Assembly (NCBI GenBank): GCA_047606825.1
Contig: JASGDY010000091.1
Span: forward strand, 1-43,138
Direction of reading: 5' to 3'
Length of the DNA stretch: 43,138 nucleotides
Origin: Rhizosphaericola sp047606825
GTDB lineage: Bacteria > Bacteroidota > Bacteroidia > Chitinophagales > Chitinophagaceae
This document shows, piece by piece, positions 1 through 8,249 of the stretch (position 1 is the first letter of the stretch; each line of letters begins with the position of its first letter). A program made the translations under genes and the position numbers. The notes under the pieces were generated by a model, which saw nothing but the letters and a program-made list of their open reading frames with translations, made no database searches and was not told where the DNA came from.

Positions 1-144
1 TCTTTTTCGGATTCCTTAACCGGAATTGTTTTTGGTAGGGCCATGCACTTTTATTATATAGCCCAAATGTAATAAAAAAATCCAATCTTCCAAATCAGAC
101 TGTTTTATTATTGTGTTTGGTATAAAACGACTTCATTGCTTGCC

Positions 145-215
145 GTCCCGTAGGGACGTCCTTTTGGTAGAAAAGAAGCATCTGATAACAAAAAGTCCCG
201 TAGGGATGACCTTAT
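145..215 (+). repeat. Paired REP-like hairpin unit, copy 1
   Basis: Two short palindromes built on GTCCCGTAGGGAC lie in tandem. The first is followed by the tail CTTTTGGTAG, then a spacer of 24 bases, then the second palindrome with the tail GACCTTAT. The unit sits just upstream of the Y1 transposase gene and is nearly identical, spacer included, to the unit at 865-935 downstream. The same architecture recurs at five more places in the window. Confidence 0.8.
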
Positions 216-255
216 ATATAATGGAATGTGTACATTAGTTTGCAAATAAAACGCT

Positions 256-720
256 ATGGCAAATACCTATTCTCAAATAAACATCCATTGCGTGTTTTCC
301 GTGAAGGGCCGGGAAAATTTTGTCACAAAACAATTTAGGGATGATTTGCATAAATACATGAATGGGATATTGAAAAACGACCACATTTTCCCCTTAGCTG
401 TCGGGGGTTGGAAAGACCATGTCCACGTATTTTTTGAACTGCCTCTAACCAAAAGAATTTCAGACATAATACGAGATTTAAAATCGGTGTCGTCGAAATG
501 GATAAACGACAACCGTTTTGTGACGGGAAAGTTTCAATGGCAAGCAGGTTATGGCGCATTTTCTTATTCCCGTTCGCAAAGAAACAATGTAATTAATTAT
601 ATTGCTAATCAAGAAGAACATCATCAAAACAAAACATTTAAAGAAGAATATCTGGACCTGTTGAAGAAATTTGAGATAGAATTTAAAGACGAATATGTAT
701 TTGAATTTTATGATGAATGA
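256..720 (+). CDS. REP-associated Y1-type (IS200-like) transposase
   Basis: This 154-residue protein matches the Y1 transposase / RAYT family in size and motifs. The metal-binding HUH signature is seen as HVHVFF around residue 56. The C-terminal helix has the likely catalytic tyrosine in NYIANQEEHH near residue 115. Family members nick and rejoin single-stranded DNA at hairpins through a 5'-phosphotyrosine link. The gene is flanked by paired palindromes on both sides (145-215, 735-806, 865-935), and related units are scattered through the window without a transposase. This is the pattern of a RAYT that acts on dispersed REP elements rather than a simple insertion sequence. The reading frame is intact. 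An ordinary IS200 element is the alternative, but no clear element ends or second gene are seen. Confidence 0.85.
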   Translation: MANTYSQINIHCVFSVKGRENFVTKQFRDDLHKYMNGILKNDHIFPLAVGGWKDHVHVFFELPLTKRISDIIRDLKSVSSKWINDNRFVTGKFQWQAGYGAFSYSRSQRNNVINYIANQEEHHQNKTFKEEYLDLLKKFEIEFKDEYVFEFYDE

Positions 721-734
721 TAAGGGTAACTTCG

Positions 735-806
735 ATAAGGTCGCTCCTACGGAGCTTCAAGGAGAGTACTTGGCTCGTTGCTACCAAAAGTACGTCCCTA
801 CGGGAC
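735..806 (-). repeat. Paired REP-like hairpin unit, inverted copy
   Basis: Read on the minus strand it has the same layout as the unit at 145-215: a GTCCCGTAGGGAC palindrome, tail CTTTTGGTAG, a spacer of about 23 bases, a second palindrome of the AGCTCCGTAGGAGC type, then GACCTTAT. It begins 15 bases after the transposase stop, so the gene lies between units in opposite orientation. Confidence 0.8.
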
Positions 807-864
807 TACGAGATCCAAAGTTGTTTCAATTTTTTTGATGTGTTTTATAATCAGGTATTGAAAT

Positions 865-935
865 GTCCCGTAGGGACGTCCTTTTGGTAGAAAAGAAGCA
901 TCTGATAACAAAAAGTCCCATAGGGACGACCTTAT
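865..935 (+). repeat. Paired REP-like hairpin unit, copy 2
   Basis: It is almost base-for-base identical to the unit at 145-215, including the normally variable spacer, so one is probably a recent copy of the other. The rest of 721-1030 holds only this unit and the inverted one; no gene is seen there. Confidence 0.8.
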
Positions 936-1030
936 TCCTTGCGCCTCCACATGAAAAATAAAACTACCAACAGCCAAACAGGTTCTTGAAGAGCTATAAT
1001 TATAATTGCAAGTAGACGGTTTCTAAAAGT

Positions 1031-2476
1031 TTATTTCTTAAACTCCATTTTTTCCTTTACAACATCTATCCATTTGTCTGATTTGTATTGTATTAGACTC
1101 ACGTCAGGTTTAAAACCAATATCTTCAAGATTTTTATATTCAGGATGAACAAAAAATACTTTAGACGTAGGAACACCAATAACAATTGGTAAACAAGGAA
1201 CGGATGTCATTATTATATTTCCATAATTGAAACACCCCCCGGTATTCTCTCCGTATGTCGTGACCTTAGAGCTTTCTTTTGCGACCATCACAAATCCCTC
1301 TGCAGAACTCGCATCTCCCGAATTTGTAATAATGGCAACACGTTTCGGATATTCAAAAATCGTATCTATTGCAATCGAAGAAAAATGAGGTTGCATAAAA
1401 TTGCCTTCATTCTGACGATGCTCTTTAAACATATCTAAAAATTTAGTAGAATCCCTCTTAAAATATCCATTTTTTCTAACAGCATTTTCAAAGCCTTCAT
1501 TATTATGCTTTGTAGCATAAAAAGACATTGTATATGGAGATGAAACTTTTTTAGTGTTGTAAATATAGGGCAACAATGGAGCGTAACTATCATCGCTACC
1601 GCCGCCATTGTCTCTTATGTCTATAATTAGATTGGGCTTAGACTCAATCAATGCTTTGTTTACATTTATTATTGAATCTATAATATCATGACTTTCATAA
1701 AATGTTGGGATTCGTATATAATTGGTAGAAGGCGACAATTCTTTAAAAGAAAAAGCACCTCCATAAGCCAGCATCTGTCTGGGAATTTCATGGTTTGCAT
1801 CTTTTACTCTAAGAAATTTATGCGTTCTTGCAATGACTAATATCGAATCATTCAACTGAGCCGTGTAGGTTCTTGGTTGACGAGAGCTTACCCATCTTGT
1901 GCAACGATATTCATTATTTCCTTTTTGAGTAAACTCGAACATTATTTGATTTTTGCTCCAAAAGAGACTATCTCCATTAAGCACAATACCCGCATATTCC
2001 CTAACCGCCGATGTGTCTGGAACTATTAAGAATTTATTCCGTCCATCTTCGCTTTGCCAATAACCAACGATACTTTTATTATCAACCTTGTTCGGAATAG
2101 TATAGTTATTGACAAATGGATATTTCTTAAAAAAAATCTTTGTCGCCAAAGTGTCATCAAAATCTAAATTACCCCAAAATGAATCTTTATAATTCATCTG
2201 TATATGCTCATCTCGAAAGAACGAAAAATATTGGGAGATAAGCGACATGCAGGAAAACGAATCACTAATATTCAATTGCAAAGACTTCTTATCCAGACCA
2301 TTTTTAAACTGTTGGTATTTTTTTTCTTTATGCAAATCGATAACGTCATTTATGTAAGACGGCGAATTTTTCTCAATCAAATTTTCTACATAATGCAATG
2401 ATTCGTTACAGTTGCAATTCTGTCCATAGCTCTTAGTCAAAATAAAAAGCAACGATAACAAGAATATTTTCTTCAT
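1031..2476 (-). CDS. S41 family peptidase (C-terminal processing protease-like)
   Basis: The 481-residue protein starts with a signal peptide (MKKIFLLSLLFILTKSYGQ), so it acts in the periplasm or on the surface. The C-terminal half carries the S41 fold: IDIRDNGGG at about 285-293 and the nucleophile region SGDASSAEGF near 386-395, with Ser390 or Ser391 as the likely catalytic serine. GENTGG near 410-420 also fits the family. There is no clear PDZ domain, and the N-terminal half (about 20-240) is not assigned. Known relatives cleave peptides or degrade tagged envelope proteins. Its start lies 55 bases from the start of the divergent S9 peptidase gene, so the two share a control region. The coding strand is more AT-rich than the S9 gene next door. 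Confidence 0.85.
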   Translation of the reverse strand: MKKIFLLSLLFILTKSYGQNCNCNESLHYVENLIEKNSPSYINDVIDLHKEKKYQQFKNGLDKKSLQLNISDSFSCMSLISQYFSFFRDEHIQMNYKDSFWGNLDFDDTLATKIFFKKYPFVNNYTIPNKVDNKSIVGYWQSEDGRNKFLIVPDTSAVREYAGIVLNGDSLFWSKNQIMFEFTQKGNNEYRCTRWVSSRQPRTYTAQLNDSILVIARTHKFLRVKDANHEIPRQMLAYGGAFSFKELSPSTNYIRIPTFYESHDIIDSIINVNKALIESKPNLIIDIRDNGGGSDDSYAPLLPYIYNTKKVSSPYTMSFYATKHNNEGFENAVRKNGYFKRDSTKFLDMFKEHRQNEGNFMQPHFSSIAIDTIFEYPKRVAIITNSGDASSAEGFVMVAKESSKVTTYGENTGGCFNYGNIIMTSVPCLPIVIGVPTSKVFFVHPEYKNLEDIGFKPDVSLIQYKSDKWIDVVKEKMEFKK

Positions 2477-2517
2477 GAGAACAAATATCCTTCAAATTAT
2501 CCAATCTTCCATTTCCT

Positions 2518-2525
2518 TATCTTTG
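2518..2525 (+). promoter_or_regulatory. -7 element (TATCTTTG) of the S9 peptidase gene
   Basis: TATCTTTG fits the Bacteroidota -7 consensus TAnnTTTG and ends 6 bases before the chosen ATG at 2532, implying a very short or absent 5' leader. No clear -33 TTTG is seen. It supports the internal start over the ATG at 2475, which would overlap the divergent gene. Confidence 0.45.
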
Positions 2526-2531
2526 TGGTAC

Positions 2532-4991
2532 ATGAGAAGACTCGCATTATTGTTCCTTTCCATCGTAGGAATCACGACAGCAGACGGGCAGCAGAAAGCA
2601 AACTATGAACTGGCGGCACGTTTTTCGCCCAACAGGCAACGCAAGATGGTGTTTTCGACCAGCGTAGACCCGCATTGGCTCAAGAGCAACAACAAGTTTT
2701 GGTATGCCTACGAGACGCCCAACGGCAAGCATTGGTATATCGTGGACGCGGCGGCGGGTACGAAAAAAGAAATGTTCGACCCGGCCAAGCTCGCGGCGGA
2801 AGTGACCAAAATCGTCAAAGATCCATTTGAAGCGTTGCACCTGCCGATTGACAGCCTACAAGTGCTGTCCGATGAAAACACGATTCGTTTTCAGATAAAA
2901 TCAACGGAAGAAATCGAAAAGAAAGATTCCACCGACAAGAAAAACCCCAAAACGACAAAAGAAAAAAAGACCTTCTATTTTGCCTACAATATCGCGCAGA
3001 ACGCGTTGACGGAACTAACGGACTTCCATCGTCCCAAACGCAACTATGACTGGGCTTCCATTGCACCGGACAGTTCTCTGGTCGTTTTTTCCAAAAACTT
3101 CAATTTGTACTGGATGGACTGGCAGGACTATAAAAAAGCGTTGCTCAACGAAAAAGATTCAACCATCGTTGAACACGCGTTGACCACCGACGGAGCTGAA
3201 CACTACGCTTATGGAAGTGACGGTGACGGCGAAAACAACGAGGAACATGAAAAAAAGAAGAACGACCGCCGCGGTGCATGGCTCTTGTGGTCGCCCGACT
3301 CCAAGCATTTTGCAATGACACGCAGCGACGAACGCAAAGTCAAGGATCTCTGGGTCATCAACACGCTGTCCAGTCCGCGCCCGACTTTGGAAACTTATCG
3401 TTATGAAATGCCCGCCGACACCGCGATTCCGCAGACGGAACTGCTGCTCTTCGACGTAGTCGGCAAAACCCACAAAAAGATTGAACTGGCCCGGTACAAA
3501 GACCAGGGCATCGGCATCGAACGGAAACAACCGCTGGAAAGCAGCCGCGACGACGATTGGCGGCCTTCGCTCTGGCTGGGAACCAACGACAGATTTTATG
3601 TCAGCCGACGCAGCCGTGACCTGAAACGCATCGACTACCTGACTGTCAATGCTGCAACGGGTCAGGTCGATTCGCTTTTTGGTGAAAGGATGAACACCTA
3701 TATCGAAACAGAACCGCTCAAGCTCGTCAACAACGGCAGCGAAATCATCGAATGGAGCGAGCGCGACGGCTGGGGACATTATTACCTCTACGACGGCAAC
3801 GGCAAACTGAAAAACCAGATGACGACCGGTCCGTTCCATTGCGAAAGCATCGAAGGTGTGGACGAGAAAAACCGTGTGCTGTACTTCACCGCGGGCGGCG
3901 TGGATGCCAGCATCAATCCATATTACCTGCACCATTACCGCATCAACTTTGACGGTTCGGGTATGCAGTTGCTGGACAAGAAAGATTTTTTCCATACCAT
4001 CAGTATGAACGACAACCAGCGTTTTTTCGTGGACAACTATTCGCGTGTCAATACCGTGCCGCAGTCGATGCTCTACGACAATGCCGGAAAGAAAATACTG
4101 ACACTGGACTCCGCTGATTTGAGTTCGCTTTTTGCGGCAGGTTACAAGTTTCCCGAAATCGTGAAACTCAAGGCGGACGACGGCATCACCGACCTGTACG
4201 GCGTGCTGTACCGTCCTTACGATTTTGACAGCACCAAGAAATATCCATTGGTGGAATACGTCTATCCCGGGCCGCAGACCGAAGCCGTCAACTACGCATT
4301 TACGCGCGTTGCCGACCGTACCGACCGACTGGCTCAGATCGGCCTGCTGATATTGACAATCGGCAACCGTGGCGGCAATCCCGCCCGCAGCAAATGGTAC
4401 CATAACTATGGCTACAACAACCTCCGCGACTACGGCCTGGCGGACAAGAAAACCGCCGCCGAACAACTCGCGTACCGATATCCCTACATCGACCTCAATC
4501 GCGTCGGCATCCACGGGCATAGTGGTGGTGGATTTATGAGTACGGCAGCCATGTTTGTCTATCCCGATTTTTTCAAGGTCGCCGTTTCCAGTTCGGGTAA
4601 CCACGACAACCGCATCTACAACCGTTGGTGGAGCGAGACCCACAACGGTGTCAAGGAAAATGTCAGTGCCAAAGGCGACACGACTTTTGCGTACCAGATT
4701 GCGACCAACCCCGAGATTGCCAAAAACCTCAAAGGCCATCTCCTGTTGACTTCCGGCGACATCGACAACAATGTGCATCCCGGCAATACCATCCGTGTCA
4801 TGGACGCGCTTATCAAGGCCAACAAAAGATTTGACTATCTGGAACTGCCCGGACAACGCCACGCTTACGGCGATATGCAGGAGTATTTCTTCTGGCGGCT
4901 CTGCGACTATTACAGCCAATGGCTGCTGCGCGACGCGCATACTTCGGTCGACATCTTGGAAGCGCAAAGGGATATTCCGGAGACGAAGTAG
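2532..4991 (+). CDS. S9 family peptidase, DPP IV-like
   Basis: This is a secreted serine exopeptidase of the prolyl oligopeptidase superfamily. A signal peptide (MRRLALLFLSIVGITTADGQ) opens the protein, supporting the start at 2532. A long N-terminal region (about 30-520) matches the DPP IV beta-propeller type and includes a charged Lys/Glu-rich insert. It is followed by the alpha/beta-hydrolase domain. The catalytic serine is in GHSGGG (Ser664), the aspartate is probably in SGDIDNNVHPGNT, and the histidine is in GQRHAYG near the C-terminus. The total of 819 residues is normal for the family. Relatives remove N-terminal dipeptides, often after proline, in peptide scavenging. Long antisense ORFs across it are shadows of its GC-rich codon use. 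Confidence 0.9.
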   Translation: MRRLALLFLSIVGITTADGQQKANYELAARFSPNRQRKMVFSTSVDPHWLKSNNKFWYAYETPNGKHWYIVDAAAGTKKEMFDPAKLAAEVTKIVKDPFEALHLPIDSLQVLSDENTIRFQIKSTEEIEKKDSTDKKNPKTTKEKKTFYFAYNIAQNALTELTDFHRPKRNYDWASIAPDSSLVVFSKNFNLYWMDWQDYKKALLNEKDSTIVEHALTTDGAEHYAYGSDGDGENNEEHEKKKNDRRGAWLLWSPDSKHFAMTRSDERKVKDLWVINTLSSPRPTLETYRYEMPADTAIPQTELLLFDVVGKTHKKIELARYKDQGIGIERKQPLESSRDDDWRPSLWLGTNDRFYVSRRSRDLKRIDYLTVNAATGQVDSLFGERMNTYIETEPLKLVNNGSEIIEWSERDGWGHYYLYDGNGKLKNQMTTGPFHCESIEGVDEKNRVLYFTAGGVDASINPYYLHHYRINFDGSGMQLLDKKDFFHTISMNDNQRFFVDNYSRVNTVPQSMLYDNAGKKILTLDSADLSSLFAAGYKFPEIVKLKADDGITDLYGVLYRPYDFDSTKKYPLVEYVYPGPQTEAVNYAFTRVADRTDRLAQIGLLILTIGNRGGNPARSKWYHNYGYNNLRDYGLADKKTAAEQLAYRYPYIDLNRVGIHGHSGGGFMSTAAMFVYPDFFKVAVSSSGNHDNRIYNRWWSETHNGVKENVSAKGDTTFAYQIATNPEIAKNLKGHLLLTSGDIDNNVHPGNTIRVMDALIKANKRFDYLELPGQRHAYGDMQEYFFWRLCDYYSQWLLRDAHTSVDILEAQRDIPETK

Positions 4992-5023
4992 GGGAAAATG
5001 CTGACTCTATTACAAACTTCGCT

Positions 5024-5187
5024 GTTCGGGATGTTCCGCAGGGCATCCCGAACCTCTGATAAAGAACGGATTTTAAAATCCGTTCTTTATTCCTCTCAAA
5101 AAGTTATAGGACCCATTCTAACAATCCATGGAATTTATAAATTCCTTTTATCAACGGTTCGGGATGCGCTTCGCTAACATCCCGAAC
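5024..5187. repeat. Composite hairpin repeat (family 2), copy 1
   Basis: Two hairpins with identical arms GTTCGGGATG / CATCCCGAAC stand at 5024-5053 (loop TTCCGCAGGG) and 5157-5187 (loop CGCTTCGCTAA). Between them, 5059-5090 is a perfect 32-base AT-rich palindrome. A degenerate second copy with the same first loop lies at 23404-23505. The element follows the S9 gene and fills most of the gap before the Fic gene. Confidence 0.7.
5059..5090. repeat. Perfect 32-base palindrome
   Basis: Sixteen-base arms (left arm ATAAAGAACGGATTTT) meet without a loop. It could act as a terminator for the S9 gene, but it lies inside a repeat element, so a structural role for the repeat is equally likely. Confidence 0.6.
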
Positions 5188-5227
5188 AGAGAAACAATTT
5201 TTGACGTTCAAAAAAACTTGTACACCC

Positions 5228-5264
5228 AAAAGCGCGGACAAAAAACTTTGTCCGCGCTTTTTTT
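5228..5264. terminator. Rho-independent-type hairpin
   Basis: A perfect stem (AAAAGCGCGGACAAA and its complement) closes on an AAAC loop and runs into seven T residues. It is well placed to end transcripts entering from the left, before the Fic gene promoter. Confidence 0.7.
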
Positions 5265-5341
5265 GAAATAACGACATACAAGATTTTTTGTCCGCCTTGT
5301 GGGACGTTCAAATGTATTTGTTCGTCATTTTTTTTGTTTTT

Positions 5342-5383
5342 ATGCGGATAAATAGATTTGTCCGCATTTTTGCTTTATATTTG
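5342..5383 (+). promoter_or_regulatory. Fic gene promoter with overlapping palindromic operator candidate
   Basis: A near-perfect inverted repeat of two 12-base arms around AG (ATGCGGATAAAT / ATTTGTCCGCAT, one mismatch) covers 5342-5367. It ends 8 bases before a TATATTTG -7 element at 5376-5383, which fits TAnnTTTG. A TTTG inside the right arm could be the -33 element. The gene start at 5399 follows by 15 bases. A repressor bound here would block the promoter. The binding protein is unknown. Confidence 0.5.
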
Positions 5384-5398
5384 TCTGACAATCGCATT

Positions 5399-6532
5399 AT
5401 GTTCAATACAGACAACGCCGTAAAATATCATTATCACCAGTTTCCACCTCAAAGCCTGGACTATAACAACTTTATCCATGAGTTGCTGGCTGCGGAACAG
5501 GCACTGGCACGTTTTGACCAGATGCTCAAAAATCTGCACAACAATGAGATATTGCTCAGTCCGTTGCGTAACCAGGAAGCCGTCCTTTCGTCCCGTATGG
5601 AAGGAACGATCAGTACGATGGATGAGATCATGGAACTGCAAGGGCAACTAAAGTCTAACGAAGAAGACGGCAGCTCTGTCACACAGGCGGAAGTCAGGAG
5701 CGAAATCGTGGAAACGCTGCTGTACCAGCGTGCGCTCAAAAATGCCCAAAAAGCGATGGAAATTGGCTATACGATTTCGGATAGCCTGATAAAACAGATT
5801 CACCAGCAGCTGCTCAGCTTTGGCAGAGGTGCACAAAAATCCCCCGGGCAATATAAAACAGAACAGAATTATATCGGTGACAGCTACGGCCGCGAGATTT
5901 CGTACATACCAGTCGCCCCAGAATCATTGCCAGAAGGCATGGAAACGCTCTTTAGGTTTATCGCCGAAAGCGCATTTCCCGTTTTGGTCAAGACTGCCTT
6001 GATGCACCTGGAATTTGAATCTCTCCACCCGTTCAAGGACAGCAACGGTCGTATCGGAAGGATGCTGATAACGCTGTTTCTCTGGCAACAGAAAATGATC
6101 AGCACCCCCCATTTTTACATCAGTGGCTTTCTGGAGCAACACAAAAAAGCCTATATCGCCAATATGCGTGCCGTATCGGAAAAAGGTGAATGGGACGAAT
6201 GGTGCAGGTATTTTTTCGTGGCGGTAAAAGAACAGGCAAATAAAAATCTGGCTACCGCCGAAGCCATCACGGCACTTTATGAGGATATGAAAAAACGTTT
6301 TTCGGAAATATTGGGCTCCAAATGGGAGCTTCCGATATTGGATTACATCTTCACCTATCCCAAATTTCGGATACCCAATATGTCATTGGAAGTGGAAATC
6401 CCCGAAAAGTCAGCCGCTAAAATTATAAAGAAACTATTGGACGAAAACATTGTCCTGTTACAGCAGGAAGCCGCCGGCAGAAAGCCGGCTATTTATTCAT
6501 TTGAACCATTAATGCAACTCGTAAGAGTGTAA
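5399..6532 (+). CDS. Fic family protein (AMP-transferase type)
   Basis: Fic enzymes move AMP, or a related group, from a nucleotide to a hydroxyl side chain of a target protein. The core motif HPFKDSNGRIGR starts at His210 and keeps all catalytic residues. Near residue 68, SSRMEG fits the inhibitory (S/T)xxxE(G/N) helix of self-inhibited class II Fic proteins, so no separate antitoxin is needed. The N-terminal Fic_N-like region covers about 20-110, the Fic core about 120-265, and the last 90 residues look like a winged-helix DNA-binding domain. I chose the start MFNTDNAVKYHYHQF because the upstream 37 codons cover the promoter and operator candidate. With its own DNA-binding domain the protein may regulate itself. 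Length (377 aa) is typical. Confidence 0.88.
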   Translation: MFNTDNAVKYHYHQFPPQSLDYNNFIHELLAAEQALARFDQMLKNLHNNEILLSPLRNQEAVLSSRMEGTISTMDEIMELQGQLKSNEEDGSSVTQAEVRSEIVETLLYQRALKNAQKAMEIGYTISDSLIKQIHQQLLSFGRGAQKSPGQYKTEQNYIGDSYGREISYIPVAPESLPEGMETLFRFIAESAFPVLVKTALMHLEFESLHPFKDSNGRIGRMLITLFLWQQKMISTPHFYISGFLEQHKKAYIANMRAVSEKGEWDEWCRYFFVAVKEQANKNLATAEAITALYEDMKKRFSEILGSKWELPILDYIFTYPKFRIPNMSLEVEIPEKSAAKIIKKLLDENIVLLQQEAAGRKPAIYSFEPLMQLVRV

Positions 6533-6559
6533 ACAGATACAATCGACAATACCAATTCC

Positions 6560-7684
6560 CTAAAACCCCACACCTCCCACCAACATCCGCACGTCCTCGT
6601 CTGCTTTTTTGTCCAACACCACCGCGCTCTGCATCAAAAAATACGTCGCATTGACACGCGCCGCGGTTTTCAGTACGACCGCATCCAAACTCAACTTATA
6701 TACGTCCGAAGGCAACAAACCACGCGCATCCGCAATATTGGGCGAAACCACAAATACAGGATAACCTTTGGCTTTGCTTGCCTGCAGTACGGAGTTGAAA
6801 GCCGCCTTGTTCCAATCCTTAAAGTTTTGCGTGAACACCATCACGTATTTACCCGAATTGGTCAATATGGCGTGGGTCGTGTCTTCGCCGGAAGCCGTTT
6901 TCAGTACAAAATCGTTGATAGCCGCCTGCGCCGTTCCCTTGCGTACCACTTTGTCGTAACGGTCCACATATTGGTACGTGGAGTCGTCGAAATCCGCCGG
7001 GAAATGTTCACCGTCAAACTCGACGGTTTTGCCGTTGTGCAGGTATTTGAATGTGATGACCGTGCTGTCCGGAACCGCGCCCGTAGGCAGTTCCATTTCT
7101 TTCAACAGGTTGTTGCCGATACGGTAAGGCAGGCAGTCTTTGACAGGCAAGTGCCACAACACATATTGCTGGAAATACACTACGCCGCCGACCGTCAATG
7201 CCAAGAGCGCAACAGACACAAAAGCTTTTCGTGCCAAGGGTTTGACACGGTTGCGGTACGCAAAAATCGCTACAATCAGCACCAGCAACACCAAGTCCTT
7301 GACAAAGGAAACAATCGGCGTCAACGGCAGACAGTCACCAAAACAACCGCAACTCCTGAACTTACCAGAAAGCGACGCATAGCCCGTCAAAAACGCAAAC
7401 CCAATCGTCAGCAACAGCAGCAGCCAACTGAACAGCGGCATCGCGTAACCCAATATCACCGCGACGCCCGCCAGCACTTCAAAAATGTTCATCGTGTATG
7501 CCAACGGCAAGGTCACACCGTCCAGTCCATGCCAGCCCCAAGCCTCGAAAAACTCCTGCATCTTGTAGCTGAGACCGAGCGGGTCGTTGGCTTTTATCAA
7601 GCCCGAGAAGATGAACAACAATCCGACAATCCAGCGGAATGCCGTCACGGTTTTCGGTATTTTATGCGTTCTTCTTTTCTGCAT
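6560..7684 (-). CDS. BT_3928-like DoxX-family membrane protein
   Basis: The first 150 residues form four or so membrane helices of DoxX/MauE type, starting RWIVGLLFIFSGLIKANDP. A CGCFGDC cluster near residue 112 resembles the cysteine motif of MauE-like proteins. A fifth helix at about 155-172 leads into a periplasmic C-terminal region of about 200 residues with a thioredoxin-like look (KYVMVFTQNFKDWNKAAF) but no CxxC. The DUF1599 gene overlaps its start by 23 bases, so they are co-transcribed. This pairing next to folP is common in Bacteroidota. The function is not established; a role in envelope redox balance is only inferred. Confidence 0.75.
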   Translation of the reverse strand: MQKRRTHKIPKTVTAFRWIVGLLFIFSGLIKANDPLGLSYKMQEFFEAWGWHGLDGVTLPLAYTMNIFEVLAGVAVILGYAMPLFSWLLLLLTIGFAFLTGYASLSGKFRSCGCFGDCLPLTPIVSFVKDLVLLVLIVAIFAYRNRVKPLARKAFVSVALLALTVGGVVYFQQYVLWHLPVKDCLPYRIGNNLLKEMELPTGAVPDSTVITFKYLHNGKTVEFDGEHFPADFDDSTYQYVDRYDKVVRKGTAQAAINDFVLKTASGEDTTHAILTNSGKYVMVFTQNFKDWNKAAFNSVLQASKAKGYPVFVVSPNIADARGLLPSDVYKLSLDAVVLKTAARVNATYFLMQSAVVLDKKADEDVRMLVGGVGF

Positions 7685-8216
7685 TTTCCTTGTTTTTTAT
7701 CAATGCAAAAATGGCGTAGTTGACAATGTCGGTATAGTTGGCGTCGATGCCTTCGCTGATGAGCGTTTGGCCTTTGTTGTCCAATATCTGTTTGATGCGC
7801 AGGAGCTTGGTCAATATCAGGTCTGCAAAACTTTCCTGGCTCATCTCGCGCCACGCCTCACCGTAATCGTGGTTCTTGGCAAGCATCGTGTTTTTGACGA
7901 ACGCGATTTGCTCGTCGTAAAGCTGCGAAGCCTGTTCGGGAACGAGATTTTCAACGACGGGATTGCCGAACTGCAACTGTATCAGCCCGATGATGCCGTA
8001 GTTGACAATCGCCAAAAATTCGGACGGGATGTCGTCCGACACCATCTGTACCTTTGCTTCCTGCAACGTGCGGACGCGCTGCACTTTGATATACAACTGG
8101 TCCACTACGGAAATCGTGCGTAATACGCGCCAGGAAGTTCCGTAGTCTTTTGTTTTCTTAATAAAAATATCTTTGCAGGTCTTGACGACCGCGTCATATT
8201 GTTCGGATGTATGCAT
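7662..8216 (-). CDS. DUF1599 domain-containing protein
   Basis: This 184-residue soluble protein contains two copies of a roughly 60-residue unit. The first contains KTKDYGTSWRVLR and the second AKNHDYGEAWREMS, which is the DUF1599 signature. Each copy ends in a helix rich in NYGIIGLIQL or NYAIFALIKN. The function is unknown. The family is widespread in Bacteroidota and here overlaps the downstream BT_3928-like gene. Only 33 bases separate it from divergent folP, so at least one of their promoters must lie inside the other gene. Confidence 0.85.
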   Translation of the reverse strand: MHTSEQYDAVVKTCKDIFIKKTKDYGTSWRVLRTISVVDQLYIKVQRVRTLQEAKVQMVSDDIPSEFLAIVNYGIIGLIQLQFGNPVVENLVPEQASQLYDEQIAFVKNTMLAKNHDYGEAWREMSQESFADLILTKLLRIKQILDNKGQTLISEGIDANYTDIVNYAIFALIKNKENAEKKNA

Positions 8217-8249
8217 TCTGTATGATTGGTGTCGCTAAATTAAAAAATC

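Noticed and set aside
145..935. CRISPR-like repeated sequence
   Set aside because: The repeats are palindromic units with one shared spacer, only a few copies, mixed orientation and no cas genes.
3159..4967. Long minus-strand open frame (602 codons) across the S9 peptidase gene
   Set aside because: It is fully antisense to a well-supported gene, has no family resemblance, and is explained by GC-rich codon use in the real gene.
6827..7723. Plus-strand open frame of 298 codons over the BT_3928-like gene
   Set aside because: It is antisense to a membrane protein gene with clear features. Its translation is rich in Arg, Gln and His, as expected for a shadow.
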